Origin: Heloderma charlesbogerti
Lineage: Eukaryota; Chordata; Lepidosauria; Squamata; Helodermatidae
Direction of reading: 5' to 3'
Assembly: GCA_026122225.1 (NCBI GenBank)
Contig: JANEZZ010001552.1
Span: forward strand, 62,001 to 126,000
DNA length: 64,000 nt
Part shown: positions 43,421 to 61,764 of the stretch, one piece after another
How the letters are laid out: each line of letters starts with the position of its first letter
Position numbering within the stretch: the stretch's first letter is position 1
Made by a program: the position numbers and the translations under genes
The notes under the pieces: model-generated
The model's input: the letters and a program-made list of their open reading frames with translations, nothing else
Told to the model about the DNA's origin: nothing
The model's database searches: none

Positions 43421-44018
43421 TGAGAAGAATCATTTTTGTTTCGCTAAAGATCATTTTTAGCTTGTCTGCTATAACTAAGAGCAAGGGTCAGACGCACCCT
43501 AGCAACGGGCCTGAAGAAAAGGGGAACCTAAGCAAAGGAACTTGGAATGCTTCCATAATGTGCCAGACGTTTCCTGGAACATATTGGCTCACTTTGCCAA
43601 CGGTTGCTTTCTAACTTTGCTGGTTGTGGAGTCTGCGAAAGCTTTGCAATAAAGCAGTCCTAATTTAGAATAATCATATGATTAAGAAACTGCTGTGCAT
43701 AGCAGATATTCTATGGTTTTAATGTTCTATATATTTTAAATTGTTTTATTGTGTGTTGTTTGGTTTTAATTTTTGTGAACTGCCCAGAGAGCTTCGGCTA
43801 TTGGGGGGTATAGAAATTAAATAAATAAATAATATTAGTTGCCATAGCTGCTGATATACTGTGATTGGTCCTCGGGCCGTTTTTTCCCTCAGGTATATGA
43901 ATGTGTTTTTCCGGAAGGAGGGTTGTGGTTTCCCCTTTGCTGGCGGCCAACCTTCATGCATGAATAAAGGATTTGTGTGACCTCCAGCCTCATTCCTTAT
44001 TGAGCAGAGAACCTGACA
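43421..44018 (+). mobile_element. Probable solo LTR, with an L2-like tail inside
   Basis: Starts TGAGAAGAATC and ends GAACCTGACA, with AATAAAGGATTTGTGTGACC 70-50 bp before the end, like the R/U5 part of a retroviral LTR. A LINE 3' tail (about 43690-43833, ACTGCCCAGAGAGCTTCGG then (AAAT)n) is embedded. No proviral genes. Confidence 0.45.
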
Positions 44019-44324
44019 GAGAATACGGTCTTTCAGATAAGCTGGCCCCGAGCCCAGCCGTATAGGGCTTTATAGGACAGGACCAGCGCTTTTAACCTTT
44101 TTTGACTGTGGCTCAGAAGTTCAAATATGCTGCATGTTCCTGGGAGGGAGGAAAAATCAAAGCAGCCATTAGACCAGGCAGGGATTCACACGCGCGCGTG
44201 TGTGTGTGTGTCTGTGTCTCCATGCGCAGGAAGGTGGGGAGGTTTGGATGCCCTCAGTGCCATCCTGGACTCTTTCCAATCTTAGTGAAATCATGTACCA
44301 CAGTGTGAAAAAGGGGGCGTTGGG

Positions 44325-44524
44325 CAATGGAGGCTGGTAGCTCCTATTTCAGTGGGGCAGTGAATCTGCTCTGGGTCTCAGCCAGAACTCTAAAGGAGCT
44401 CTCCAAAGTGCTGAACCCAACCCCCACGGCGGGTTCAGCACCTTGTAGCGCTCCTTCAGAGTTCTGGCTGAAGTCCAGGGAGGATACACCGCCCCACTGA
44501 AATAGGAGCCACCAACCTCCCCTG
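44325..44524. mobile_element. hAT-like fold-back MITE, complete copy
   Basis: Inverted arms: CAATGGAGGCTGGTAGCTCC and CAGAACTCTAAAGGAGCTC mirrored by GAGCGCTCCTTCAGAGTTCTG-like sequence (44451 on) and AGGAGCCACCAACCTCCCCTG. Would fold into a hairpin of roughly 90-bp arms. Confidence 0.7.
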
Positions 44525-44792
44525 GCTGAAATTAACTTTTTTTTTAAAGCCTGGGAGAATAAACATCACTTACCTAGTGCCCCCCAAATTACATTTATGG
44601 GAAATGGAGACAGCCCTATGGGGAAGCCTCCTGCCTCCTCGTTCCAGGCAAGAGCTGCCTGTCTTTAGTCTCCGCCTGCCTGCCCCTGCCCCTTCTTACA
44701 CGCCTCCCCAAATCCGTCCTCTCTCGCTTTAACCCTTCATCTCTCCGGGCAGCAAAGAGGACTCCCTGTCGTTCACCGCTAAAGCAAGAGAG

Positions 44793-45072
44793 AATCCTAG
44801 AATCAGACTAGTATGGTTGGAAGGGGCCCACAAGGCCATCGAGTCCAGCCCTTTGCTCAATGCAGGAATCCAAGTCAGAGCATCCCTGACAAATGGCTGT
44901 CCAGCCTGGTCTTGAATGCCTCCAGTGTGGGACAGCCCACCACCTCCCTAGGTCATTGGCTCCATTGTCGTATTGCTCTAAAGGACAGGAAGTTTTTCCT
45001 GATGTTCAGCCGGAATCTGGCTTCCTGTCACTTGAGCCCATTATTCCGTGTCCTGAACTCTGGGATGATCGA
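44793..45072 (-). mobile_element. CR1 3' end
   Basis: Reverse CR1 tail: GTATGGTTGGAAGGGGCCC, GAGCATCCCTGACAAATGG, TTTTCCTGATGTTCAGCCGG. Confidence 0.85.
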
Positions 45073-45074
45073 CC

Positions 45075-45166
45075 TTAGATGGCTCTTTTAGAGTTCTGAC
45101 CGGTTCTGACTGAAACCCAGAGCGGGTTCACTGCCCCACTGGCATTGGAGCCTCCAGCTGCCACTG
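45075..45166. mobile_element. hAT-like MITE half copy
   Basis: GACTGAAACCCAGAGC and GGAGCCTCCAGCTGCCACTG match the right half of the 44325 element and the copy at 846-947. Confidence 0.5.
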
Positions 45167-45498
45167 GATGCAACCCCTCACTCCACTCACTCATAGTCAA
45201 GTCAGGCACCATCACGTAAAAGGGGAGGGGGGCGTCTGCTTTGCAACCCAGGTAAATCCGAACTGGGGGTTAAGGGGGGGGGAGTCCGGATGCCTAAAAT
45301 GGCGCTGGGAAACAGCAGCCCCCCCTCCAAGGGATCCAGGGAATGAAAAAAATGCATTGGGGTGCAGTGGGGGGGGCGGAGGAGAGGGAGATGCAGGTGG
45401 GGCGTGGGAGGGAATTGTGGGGGGGGGAGAAGCTCAGACAATGAATGGAGGCTGCGGTGGATCAATGGAAGAGAGAGCTGCTCTCTTTTGCACTCTCG

Positions 45499-45504
<6 letters not shown>

Positions 45505-45531
<27 letters not shown>

Positions 45532-45533
45532 AC
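45505..45533. repeat. (AC)n microsatellite
   Basis: Uninterrupted CACACACA run following CTCTCTCTC. Confidence 0.9.
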
Positions 45534-45689
45534 TTTGGTTGCCCATGCTTCGTGGAAGGACAGTGTGAAAGCTGGAACAGAATTTCACAGAATAGGCCAG
45601 AACAGCCCCTTCATATGGAAAAACCATGCCACAAATACTGGCATGGGTTAGAAACACCAGAGAACAATATTTTAGGACCAAAACCCTAG

Positions 45690-46645
45690 CAATATTGTAC
45701 TATTATTAACCCCATGATGCCCGGAACACGCCCGGAACAGAAGGGAATGGTCCGGAACGGCCACGTCCCAACGAGCCGAATCAACCAAACTCACCAGACA
45801 CACATTGCTTCAAGGGACTGAGGCAATAAGCCACAAAATGTCCACAGAAACTACTTTCCCAGGGCATAATCCGCATTCCGTGAAACAGGCCGGAAAATGA
45901 CAGTGGCGAACCGAATTTGGCTCAGTTCGCTCACTCAGAAGTTGCCATTCCGGGCTATATCCCTACAACAGTTTGTGGTTTGTTTTGCAAACTCAGAAGT
46001 TGCTGTTCTGGGCCGTTTGGGCGGATATGGACGATGGTCCAGAACGAGGATTGGAACGTGGTTTCTGTGGCTGATTGCATCAGTCCCTTGTTGCAGTGAG
46101 GTGCGGCTGGTGAGTTGGGTTCCTTTGGCTCGCTTGGAAGTGGCCGTCCTGGCCCATTCTGCAGAACACGGACGATGGCCCAGAACCGGTATCGGAACGT
46201 GGTTTGTGTGGACGTTTTGTGGCCAATTGCATCCCTGCCACGGAGTTACGTGTGGCTGGTGAGTTTGCTTGATTCGGCTCGCTTGGAAGTGGCCGTCCCG
46301 GCCCGTTCTGCAGAACATGGACGATGGCCCAGAGCCGGTATCGGAACGTGGTTTGTGTGGACGTTTTGTGGCCAATTGCGTCCCTGCCACGGAGTTACGT
46401 GTGGCTGGTGAGTTTGCTTGATTCGGCTCGCTTGGAAGTGGCCGTCCTGGCCGGTTCTGCAGAATACACACGATGGCCCAGAACCGGTATCGGAACGTGG
46501 TTTGTGTGGGCGTTTTGTGGCTTGTTGCGTCCCTGCCACGGAGTTACGTGTGGCTGGTGAGTTTGCTTGATTCGGCTCGCTTGGAAGTGGCCGTTCTGTT
46601 CCCGCTGTGTTGTGGGCAATAAAAGCTTACTAATAACAGAGTGTC
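45690..46645. mobile_element. Fold-back element with satellite monomers in inverted orientation
   Basis: The left part (about 45730-45890) is a reverse-complement copy of the 149-bp monomer: AACGAGCCGAATCAACC and ACTCACCAG mirror GGTTGATTCGGCTCG and CTGGTGAGT. The right part (about 46000-46590) holds four direct copies. The outer ends are also related in inverted orientation: the left end has CCCGGAACAG and TATTATTAACCCC, the right end CTGTTCCCG and ACTAATAACAG. This looks like a fold-back DNA transposon with subterminal repeats. The family is not identified, there is no transposase, and the target duplication is unclear. Confidence 0.6.
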
Positions 46646-46674
46646 ATTAAGAGAATATTAATATTAATAACCAC

Positions 46675-47080
46675 TAATGGACTATCGCGAGGGCTCCGGC
46701 CTCCAGTGCTCCCGTTCCTGGCGGGCTTCCCCAGGACAAGGGGCCGCTCCGGCCTGTCCCGCTGCGCCCCGCGCCGGCCCCGCGGCCCCTGCGGCGCGCC
46801 TTCCTCCGCTCCGCGCGGCAGCCGCTTCCCCGGCGGGGCTCCAGCCCGGGCACGCGCGGCAGGCGCGGCTCGCGGCCCGGGCGGGGCGGGCGGGGCGAGC
46901 GGGAGGGGCGCGGCCGGGGCGTCGGGGCGGGGGCGCGGCTGCGGCGGGCGGGGCTGCGGGAAGGGTCTCCTGCTGGGGCGCGTCCCCTCGCGCGCCCGGA
47001 GACCTCCCCAAGACGCCCCGCCCGCCAGACCGGGGCAGCGCGGCCGGGAGGCGCGGAGGCCCGGCGGGGGCGAAGGGAAG

Positions 47081-47100
<20 letters not shown>
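46675..47100 (+). promoter_or_regulatory. GC/CpG-rich promoter-like block of gene 3
   Basis: A very GC-rich, CpG-dense stretch with repeated GGGGCGGG-type GC boxes (46875-46960), abrupt against the surrounding AT-richer DNA. It opens with a TATCGCGAGG motif at 46682, close to the TCTCGCGAGA promoter element of many vertebrate CpG-island genes. It continues directly into the SCAN exon. Inferred to be the transcription start region; no TATA box is evident. Confidence 0.65.
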
Positions 47101-55520
<8,420 letters not shown>

Positions 55521-56139
55521 GGAACAGGTCCTCAAAGTGCTGTTAAGTGTGGAAAGAGGTTCTGAGAGAACACAGACGTCAAGTCTCATCAAAGAATTCA
55601 CCCTCGGGAGAAGCCACATAAATGCTCAGAGTGTGGAATGAAGTTCTGTCAGAGTCATCAGACTAGGTCACGTCAAACAATACAAAAAAGGGATGAGCTG
55701 GGAGACCCATTCCCGCTCCATCCGACTAGCTCGTTTCTCTTCTTTGAGCCAGTGTGTCTGTGAGTCTCCTGACCAACAGTGAAAACAGCAGTCATATGGA
55801 CAGACCCGACAGCAAAAGATGCAGGAATTCCAGCCGAGTGTTCTGGGTGTCAAGAAGTAATTTATATGGGTTGTGGTCCCTGAAACCCCTCTTAAGCTAA
55901 GTAACATGAAGTGGTGCCACAAAATACATATTTATTGCTTGGACAGTATTTGAGAATGACACATCTTTGAAATGACAAAACAAGCAAAACACATTATTAC
56001 CTTCAATGCAATTTGGAAGATTAGAAGAACAACAGAAATAGTGGCTAGCGCATTTCTTAATAAGATTAAAGCTCTATTTCTCCAAACTAACAAAGCAGTC
56101 ATTATTAAGATGACTTAAGATAAAAAAGATTAAAATAAG
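55521..56139. other. 3' flank of gene 3
   Basis: 55521-55680 is decayed finger sequence (GAATTCACCCTCGGGAG, CTCAGAGTGTGGAATG). 55690-55850 matches the gene 1 flank. 55920-56139 is AT-rich and unrecognised. No AATAAA placed with confidence. Confidence 0.5.
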
Positions 56140-56436
56140 GTTAAAAAGTGCGGAAAGGGGCAACTAAAATGATCAAGGGGCTGGAGCATCTCTCCCATGA
56201 GGGAAGGCTGCAACAGCAGGGATTGTTTAGCTTGGAAAAAAGGAGGGAAAGGGGAGACATGATAGAGGAGTACAGAATTATGCCTGGTGTGGAGAATGTG
56301 GATAGGGAGACATTTTTCTCCGTCTCTCAAAATCCTAGAACCTGGGTCATCCTATAAAGCTGATTGGTAGGACATTCAGGACATGGTGTGGAGAACCTGG
56401 AGAGGAAGACATTTTTCTCTGTTTCTCAGAATAGTA
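56140..56436 (+). mobile_element. CR1 fragments
   Basis: GGGGCAACTAAAATGATC, GGTTTAG-like SLEKRRERGDM frame, then a second partial copy (GGTGTGGAGAACCTGGAGAG, CTCAGAATAGTACC) leading straight into the minisatellite. Confidence 0.7.
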
Positions 56437-57041
56437 CCTAATGCCACCATAACCAGAGACCCTCCAAAACTAATGCCACCACAAGCAGGGACCCTCCAAA
56501 ACTAATGCCACCACAAGCAGGGACCCTCCAAAACTAATGCCACCACAAGCAGGGACCCTCCAAAACAAACGCCACCACAAGCAGGGACCCTCCAAAACAA
56601 ACGCCACCACAAGCAGGGACCCTCCAAAACAAACGCCACCACAAGCAGGGACCCTCCAAAACAAACGCCACCACAAGCAGGGACCCTCCAAAACAAACGC
56701 CACCACAAGCAGGGACCCTCCAAAACAAACGCCACCACAAGCAGGGACCCTCCAAAACAAACGCCACCACAAGCAGGGACCCTCCAAAACAAACGCCACC
56801 ACAAGCAGGGACCCTCCAAAACAAACGCCACCACAAGCAGGGACCCTCCAAAACTAACGCCACCACAAGCAGGGACCCTCCAAAACTAACGCCACCACAA
56901 GCAGGGACCCTCCAAAACTAACGCCACCACAAGCAGGGACCCTCCAAAACTAACGCCACCACAAGCAGGGACCCTCCAAAACTAACGCCACCACAAGCAG
57001 GGACCCTCCAAAACTAACGCCACCACAAGCAGGGACCCTCC
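56437..57041. repeat. 32-bp minisatellite, 19 copies
   Basis: Unit GCCACCACAAGCAGGGACC plus CTCCAAAACTAAT. Copies start at 56438 and every 32 bp to 57014. Three variant blocks in order: CTAATG (4 copies, the first degenerate), CAAACG (9 copies from 56566), CTAACG (6 copies from 56854). Because 32 is not a multiple of 3, long repetitive frames arise on both strands; not considered coding. Confidence 0.97.
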
Positions 57042-57949
57042 AAGAATGATACCCCTGAGCCCAAATCCCCAGCAATCAGGACCTTGAGCTTAATTCCATC
57101 GAGGGCCTGGCACCTTCACCTCACCCTTGTACACCACAGAGCCAGCACAGGCAACACACCTGGTGAGAGATCAGGGAGAGGCAGCCCCGTGGCAGGCCAG
57201 TTTCATGTCCCACCACCTTCCTGGCAGGACCAGCACAGGACTAGATGAATGTATTCCATTTCCTGAAGAGAAAAAGGAGGACCTTATTATCAACCCTAGT
57301 ATTTGGAGGGTTCAAGGGGAGTCAGGAGAGCTCAATTCCCCCCCCCAAAAAAAACCACCATCCAGGAAGTTACCCTGATGGAGGAGTCTGCAGGCTCAAC
57401 GGAACCAGTGCACCCTGGTTGGTCCTGGTCTCACCCCTACTCCAGACCTACCGAGATCAGCCCAAGGATCCCATGAGCTGAGGCGGTGGTGTGTCTGAGC
57501 GGAAGTTGAGAAATGATGGCACAAGGCCCATCTGGCACCGTGAGGCCCGCCAGCCCTGAGCCCTGCTCACGAGGGGGGAGCCGGAGGCCTCACGTGCTCC
57601 ACCTCGGGGCCCTGAAGATGTGTCGGGAAGAGGTGGGGCTGCAGAGCCAGTCCTAAAGCTGCTCCATTGGGGCCTAGACAGTGCAGGCACAACACTTTCT
57701 GCTGCTGTGCTCTCTTGCTAGGCGGGTCCTCTGCTAGGGGGAACAGCGGCATCTCTGACCTATTGGATGGCTCCTTGGCCTTGAGATGAGGGAAGATTTG
57801 AGCCGCACTGCAGGGGTGGAAGGAACAGGAGAGCCAGAGGGCTGCCTCTTTGATGTTCGTTCCTCAGGGGTAATCGGGGCCCAGGAAACCGAGAAAAGGC
57901 TCAGCCAGGCGCCTAAGCCCAGGGCCTGGTCTGAAGGCACAGGAGACAG
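57042..57949. other. No gene recognised
   Basis: Moderately GC-rich single-copy-looking DNA. Short frames on both strands have no recognised domain, and no splice pattern is repeated elsewhere in the window. Confidence 0.4.
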
Positions 57950-58090
57950 CCTCCTTGCTGAAGCTAAGCAGGTCTGGCTCTGGTCAGTGGTTGGAGGGGA
58001 GACCAGCTGGGACCCCATGAAGCCACCTTGAGTTCCACGATGGAAGAAAGGTGGGATATAAAGGTAATAAATAAAAATAAATAAAATACG
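57950..58090 (+). mobile_element. 5S rRNA-derived SINE-like repeat
   Basis: GAAGCTAAGCAGGTCTGG and TCAGTGGTTGGAGGGGAGAC correspond to internal 5S rRNA (the GAAGCTAAGCAGGGTCGGGC ... GATGGGAGACC region, with promoter boxes), followed by GGTGGGATATAAAGG and an (AATAA)n tail. 5S-derived SINEs are known in vertebrates; the subfamily is not identified. Confidence 0.65.
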
Positions 58091-58199
58091 TTATGCTAAG
58101 CATGCTTTGATTTTCTAGGAAAGGCAGCAGCAGTCGCTGATGAGGGCCAAGAGTGAATTGCAGCCTTTCCTCCCTTCCCCTGCCCTTCCCCTAAGGCTG

Positions 58200-58801
58200 G
58201 AAAGGAGCGGAGGAGGGGCAACTAAAAGGGGCGACTCAAGTGATCCAGGGGCTGGAGCATCTCCCCTATGAGGGAAGGTTGCAACAGCTGGGCTTGTGTA
58301 GCTTGGCCAAAAGGAGGGTGAGGGAAGGCATGATAGAGGTCTGCAAAATTTTGCATGGCGGGGAGGATGTGGAGAGGGAGACATTTGTCTCCCTCCCTCA
58401 AAAGACTAGAACCCAAAGGGGTCATCCCATGAAGCTGATTGGTGGGAGATTCAGGACAGATCAAAGGAAGGACTTCTTCACACAGCGCAGCGTTAAACTG
58501 TGGAACTCACTACCACAGGATGTAGTGATGGCCGCCAACTTGGATGGCTTCAAAAGGGGTTGGACAAATTCCTGGAGGAGAAAGCTATCAATGGCTACTA
58601 GTCCTGATGGCTATGTGCTACCTCCAGGACCAGAGGCGGTGAGCCCATGTACACCAGTTGCTGTGGAACATGGGTGGGAGGGTGCTGTTGCACCAATGCC
58701 CTGCTGGTGGGTTCCCAGTCGACGGCTGGCCACTGCGTGAACAGAATGCTGGATGAGATGGGCCCTGGGTCTGATCCAGCACGGCTCTTCTGATGTTCTT
58801 A
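58200..58801 (+). mobile_element. CR1 LINE 3' part
   Basis: The frame 58240-58740 reads MIQGLEHLPYEGRLQQLGL, HPMKLIGGRFRTDQRKDFF and LWNSLPQDVVMAANLDGF, CR1 C-terminal sequence; the tail ends CTCTTCTGATGTTCTTA. Confidence 0.88.
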
Positions 58802-58954
58802 GGGGAAGCATGAGGATCTCGCCCCCTGCCAGTAAGCCCCCTGAAACACACAGACCCCGATGTGCTCACTCCTTTGAACTCTGCCACTTGAGCAGTGTGA
58901 CATGTGCATGTAAGAGAAGGCAATGGTTGGTCCTAGCTCTCTGTCTGTCTTGCC

Positions 58955-59129
58955 CAGTGGAGACTGGTAGCTCCAGTGCCGGCAGGCTATGCATCCTCTC
59001 TAGGTTTCAGCCAGAACTCTAAAGGGGCTATCCAAGGCTCTGAACCTCTTTTGGGGGTTGAGTTCAGCACCTCAGATAGCTCCTTGAGAGTTCTGGCTGA
59101 AACCCAGAGAGGATGCATAGCCTGCTGGT
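58955..59129. mobile_element. hAT-like fold-back MITE
   Basis: CAGTGGAGACTGGTAGCTCC and GCAGGCTATGCATCCTCTCT mirrored by AGAGAGGATGCATAGCCTGC. Same family as 44325-44524. Confidence 0.65.
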
Positions 59130-59142
59130 TTTGCCCACCCTC

Positions 59143-59290
59143 ATAAGAACATCAGAAGAGCCTTGCTGGATCAGACCAAAGGTCCACCTAGTCCAGCATT
59201 TTGTTCACACAGTGGCCAACCAGCTGTCGACCAGGAACCCAAAAGCAGGACATGAGTGCAAGAGCACCCTCCTGCCCATGTTCCCCAGCA
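59143..59290 (-). mobile_element. CR1 3' end
   Basis: ATAAGAACATCAGAAGAGCC, CCACCTAGTCCAGCATTTTG and GGCCAACCAGCTGTCG: reverse CR1 tail. Confidence 0.8.
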
Positions 59291-59975
59291 ACCCTCTCTG
59301 GGCTGTACTGCACGAGCACATTGAGCTTTCCAGAGGAAGCAGCAGCCATCGCTTGGCAAATACTTGCGGCCTAGAGAAAGGCTACGAGGCTGTGTGGAGG
59401 CAGGGGCTGCTCCCACCAGGTAACCGGCTCTCCCACTTTCTCCCCCAAGGAGTCAGCCAAAGAGCCCTAATTGCCATGTTTCATTTCCCCACAACGTGGA
59501 AAGGAAGAGCAGGGACTTCTGCAAACCTCAGGGCTTCCCCACACATGCGGATTTCTCCCTCTTGTTTCTTGGTGGGCCCGTCTGACTTTTCTCAGGAGAT
59601 GCTGGGTGAACCACTGAACTGCAGGTGGCAGCCTTCTCCATGAAGAACCTTCTGGCGCTGCCGCGTTGACTCTGCCACCCAGGGTGCCATTCGATCCTGG
59701 GCAGGAAGACTTATAAAAAGGGCTTCCTGTTCCAGTTAAGATTTGTTTGAGTAGATGGTCCTCCTGAGCTTTGGTGGGTCCCTGTATCCTCAGTTAGCCT
59801 TCAGCCCTGCCTTCTACATGGCCCCAGTCCTGCCTGGGGCCATGTTGAGTCCTGTGCTAAGACCACCGTTCTTGAAGCTCGGGATGTGCTGTGCTTGGTG
59901 TGGGGGGAGCATAGAGACTAATCGCCAGAGATGATGGCCTCATTCCTCATCCTTCCCAGTGTTTCGTCTTCAGTG
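59291..59975. other. No feature recognised
   Basis: Mixed-composition DNA; open frames here lack known domains. Confidence 0.35.
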
Positions 59976-60040
59976 GCCCCTGATGGGGTTGGACTTGATG
60001 GTCTTATAGGCCCCTTCCAACCCTACTATTCTATGATAGC
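59976..60040 (+). mobile_element. CR1 extreme 3' end
   Basis: GATGGGGTTGGACTTGATGG, then AGGCCCCTTCCAACCC and ATTCTATGATA. Confidence 0.75.
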
Positions 60041-60158
60041 ACACCACGCCTTCTGTGTGGCCATGGGCTGAGGAGGGAGAATTCAAGACAGGGCCCACCT
60101 GCTACTTAGTAAGTAGCATACTTAGTTATGCTACTAACACGCATAGTGACGGGATGCC

Positions 60159-60545
60159 TTGCTCAAATCGACGCTCATTAATAAACTATATTCTCTTGTT
60201 GGCATTGCCCCACCTAAGATTAGAAGGGAAGTAGAAGCAGATATGGAAAGAACTAAGCAAGAGACTGATTCTCGTCAGCCTTTGAGCGGATATATGCCCC
60301 CAATTCATCGACATAGATCTAGAAAGAGTTTTATGTCAAGAACTAATATCCTAGAGGGGACCAAAGAACAGAATCAAATAAGTAAATGGAGGAATGAGAT
60401 TCCCGACTTGAATATTTTAACGAAGGAAGAAATGGCCGCTGGAAATAGTCTCCCTTATATAGTTTGGAGGACAATGAACAGGAAGAGGGTAGGGGTACCA
60501 AGGTGTAAGACGAATTTATTTAAGTGGGGGCTGCTGGCTGACAAA
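60159..60545 (+). mobile_element. Possible retrotransposon C-terminal remnant
   Basis: Open frame with RHRSRKSFMSRTNILEGTKE, SLPYIVWRTMNRKRVGVPRC and KTNLFKWGLLAD. The RCKxNLxKWGL end resembles the C-terminal tail of some non-LTR elements. Family not identified; not repeated elsewhere in the window. Confidence 0.35.
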
Positions 60546-60701
60546 GTGGGGGCTGCTGGAGAACAAAGGATGTCCTCTGCAAAGAGGCCTTGGGACACTT
60601 CAGATAGCTTTTCAGCACCTTGGATAGCTCCTTCAGCATTCTGAGTGAGGCCCAGAGCGGATGCACCGCCCCACTGAAACCGGAGCTACCAGCTTCCACT
60701 G
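60533..60701. mobile_element. hAT-like MITE copy
   Basis: Weak left side, clear right side: TCAGCACCTTGGATAGCTCC, GAGTGAGGCCCAGAGCGG, CCGGAGCTACCAGCTTCCACTG (tail of the family). Confidence 0.5.
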
Positions 60702-61244
60702 TGTGGCGTAGTGGAAACTTTAACGCATGTTTTCCTTGTATGTAATTCCTATAAAAGGAGCAAAATTGATTACTCACTCCTGTCTTATTAAGACATCCAG
60801 GAAGGACTCTTAAGTAGTATTTGGGTCGTCTTCTTGTTGACGGTTTCCCTCAAAACCGTAACAGCAACAGTTGCCACATTTCTCTTCTCTGCTGTAAAGA
60901 CTTGTAAATTTTTTTTTTTTTCAGCTTAAGTGTAGTTTGGCCTTCTTTTGTCCATGTTTTTATCTTCTCTCCTTTCACTGTGCTTATCTATTTATATTTC
61001 AACGTTTTTTATATACAGTATATGTCAAAGAATTATGTCTTTTGGTGCTGTGCTTTGTCTTCTGATGGGTCTGTGAATGTACAATAAACTTGGCTTTTTA
61101 TTTTCTTTTTTTGCTATGTGTATTCCAATAGTTGTGAGAAACTGCTTTATTGAACACAATACAGATACTAACAACCCTTGACCAAATGTCTTCCTTGGGT
61201 TAATAATATTTTAGGAAATTCTGGCTGCTCCATCATGAGTTGCA

Positions 61245-61764
61245 TTTGGAAAGGATTAGTAGCCCTTAATGGCTTGGGGTCAGGTTATCTGAAGGATCAT
61301 CTCTTCCCATGCATGCCTGCCCAGACCTTAAGATCATCCTCAGCAGCCCTTCTCTGTGAGCCCCCACCAAAGGAAGTGAGGCAGGTGGCTACCAGGAGGA
61401 GGGCCTTTTCTGCTGTGGCACCCTGGCTGTGGAATGAGCTCCATAGTGAGGTTCTCCTGGCACCTACATTGTATTCCTTCCAGCGCCAGGTGAAGACCTT
61501 TTTATTTTCCCAGGCATTTAGGTATTTTAGCTTTTTAGTATTCTAGTTTTTTAGCTTTGCTGTTCTGAATCTGTATTTTAAATCTCTGCATTGCGGCTAG
61601 GTTTTATTCTAGTTTTATTCTGTTTGTTTTGTTATATTGTGGTTTTAATGCTTTAATGTTTCATATTGTTTTACTGTGTGCTTTTTGGTTTTAATTTTTG
61701 TGAACCGCCCAGAGAGCTTTGGCTATTGGGTGGTATAGAAATGAAATAAATAAAAATAAATAAT
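61245..61764 (+). mobile_element. L2-like LINE 3' end
   Basis: The frame 61178-61546 includes LNGLGSGYLKDHLFPCMPAQ, LRSSSAALL and RRRAFSAVAPWLWNELHS, an L2-type C-terminus. The tail GAACCGCCCAGAGAGC then (AAATAAAT)n closes it. Confidence 0.8.

Noticed and set aside
43421..44018. A complete endogenous retrovirus
   Set aside because: Only a possible solo LTR is seen; no gag, pol or env sequence recognised nearby.
56470..56866. Repetitive 110-codon frames on the - strand and a 106-codon frame on the + strand
   Set aside because: Products of the 32-bp minisatellite passing through all frames; low-complexity peptide only.
57950..58010. A 5S rRNA gene
   Set aside because: Only the internal part resembles 5S rRNA, with many changes, and it continues into a SINE-like tail.
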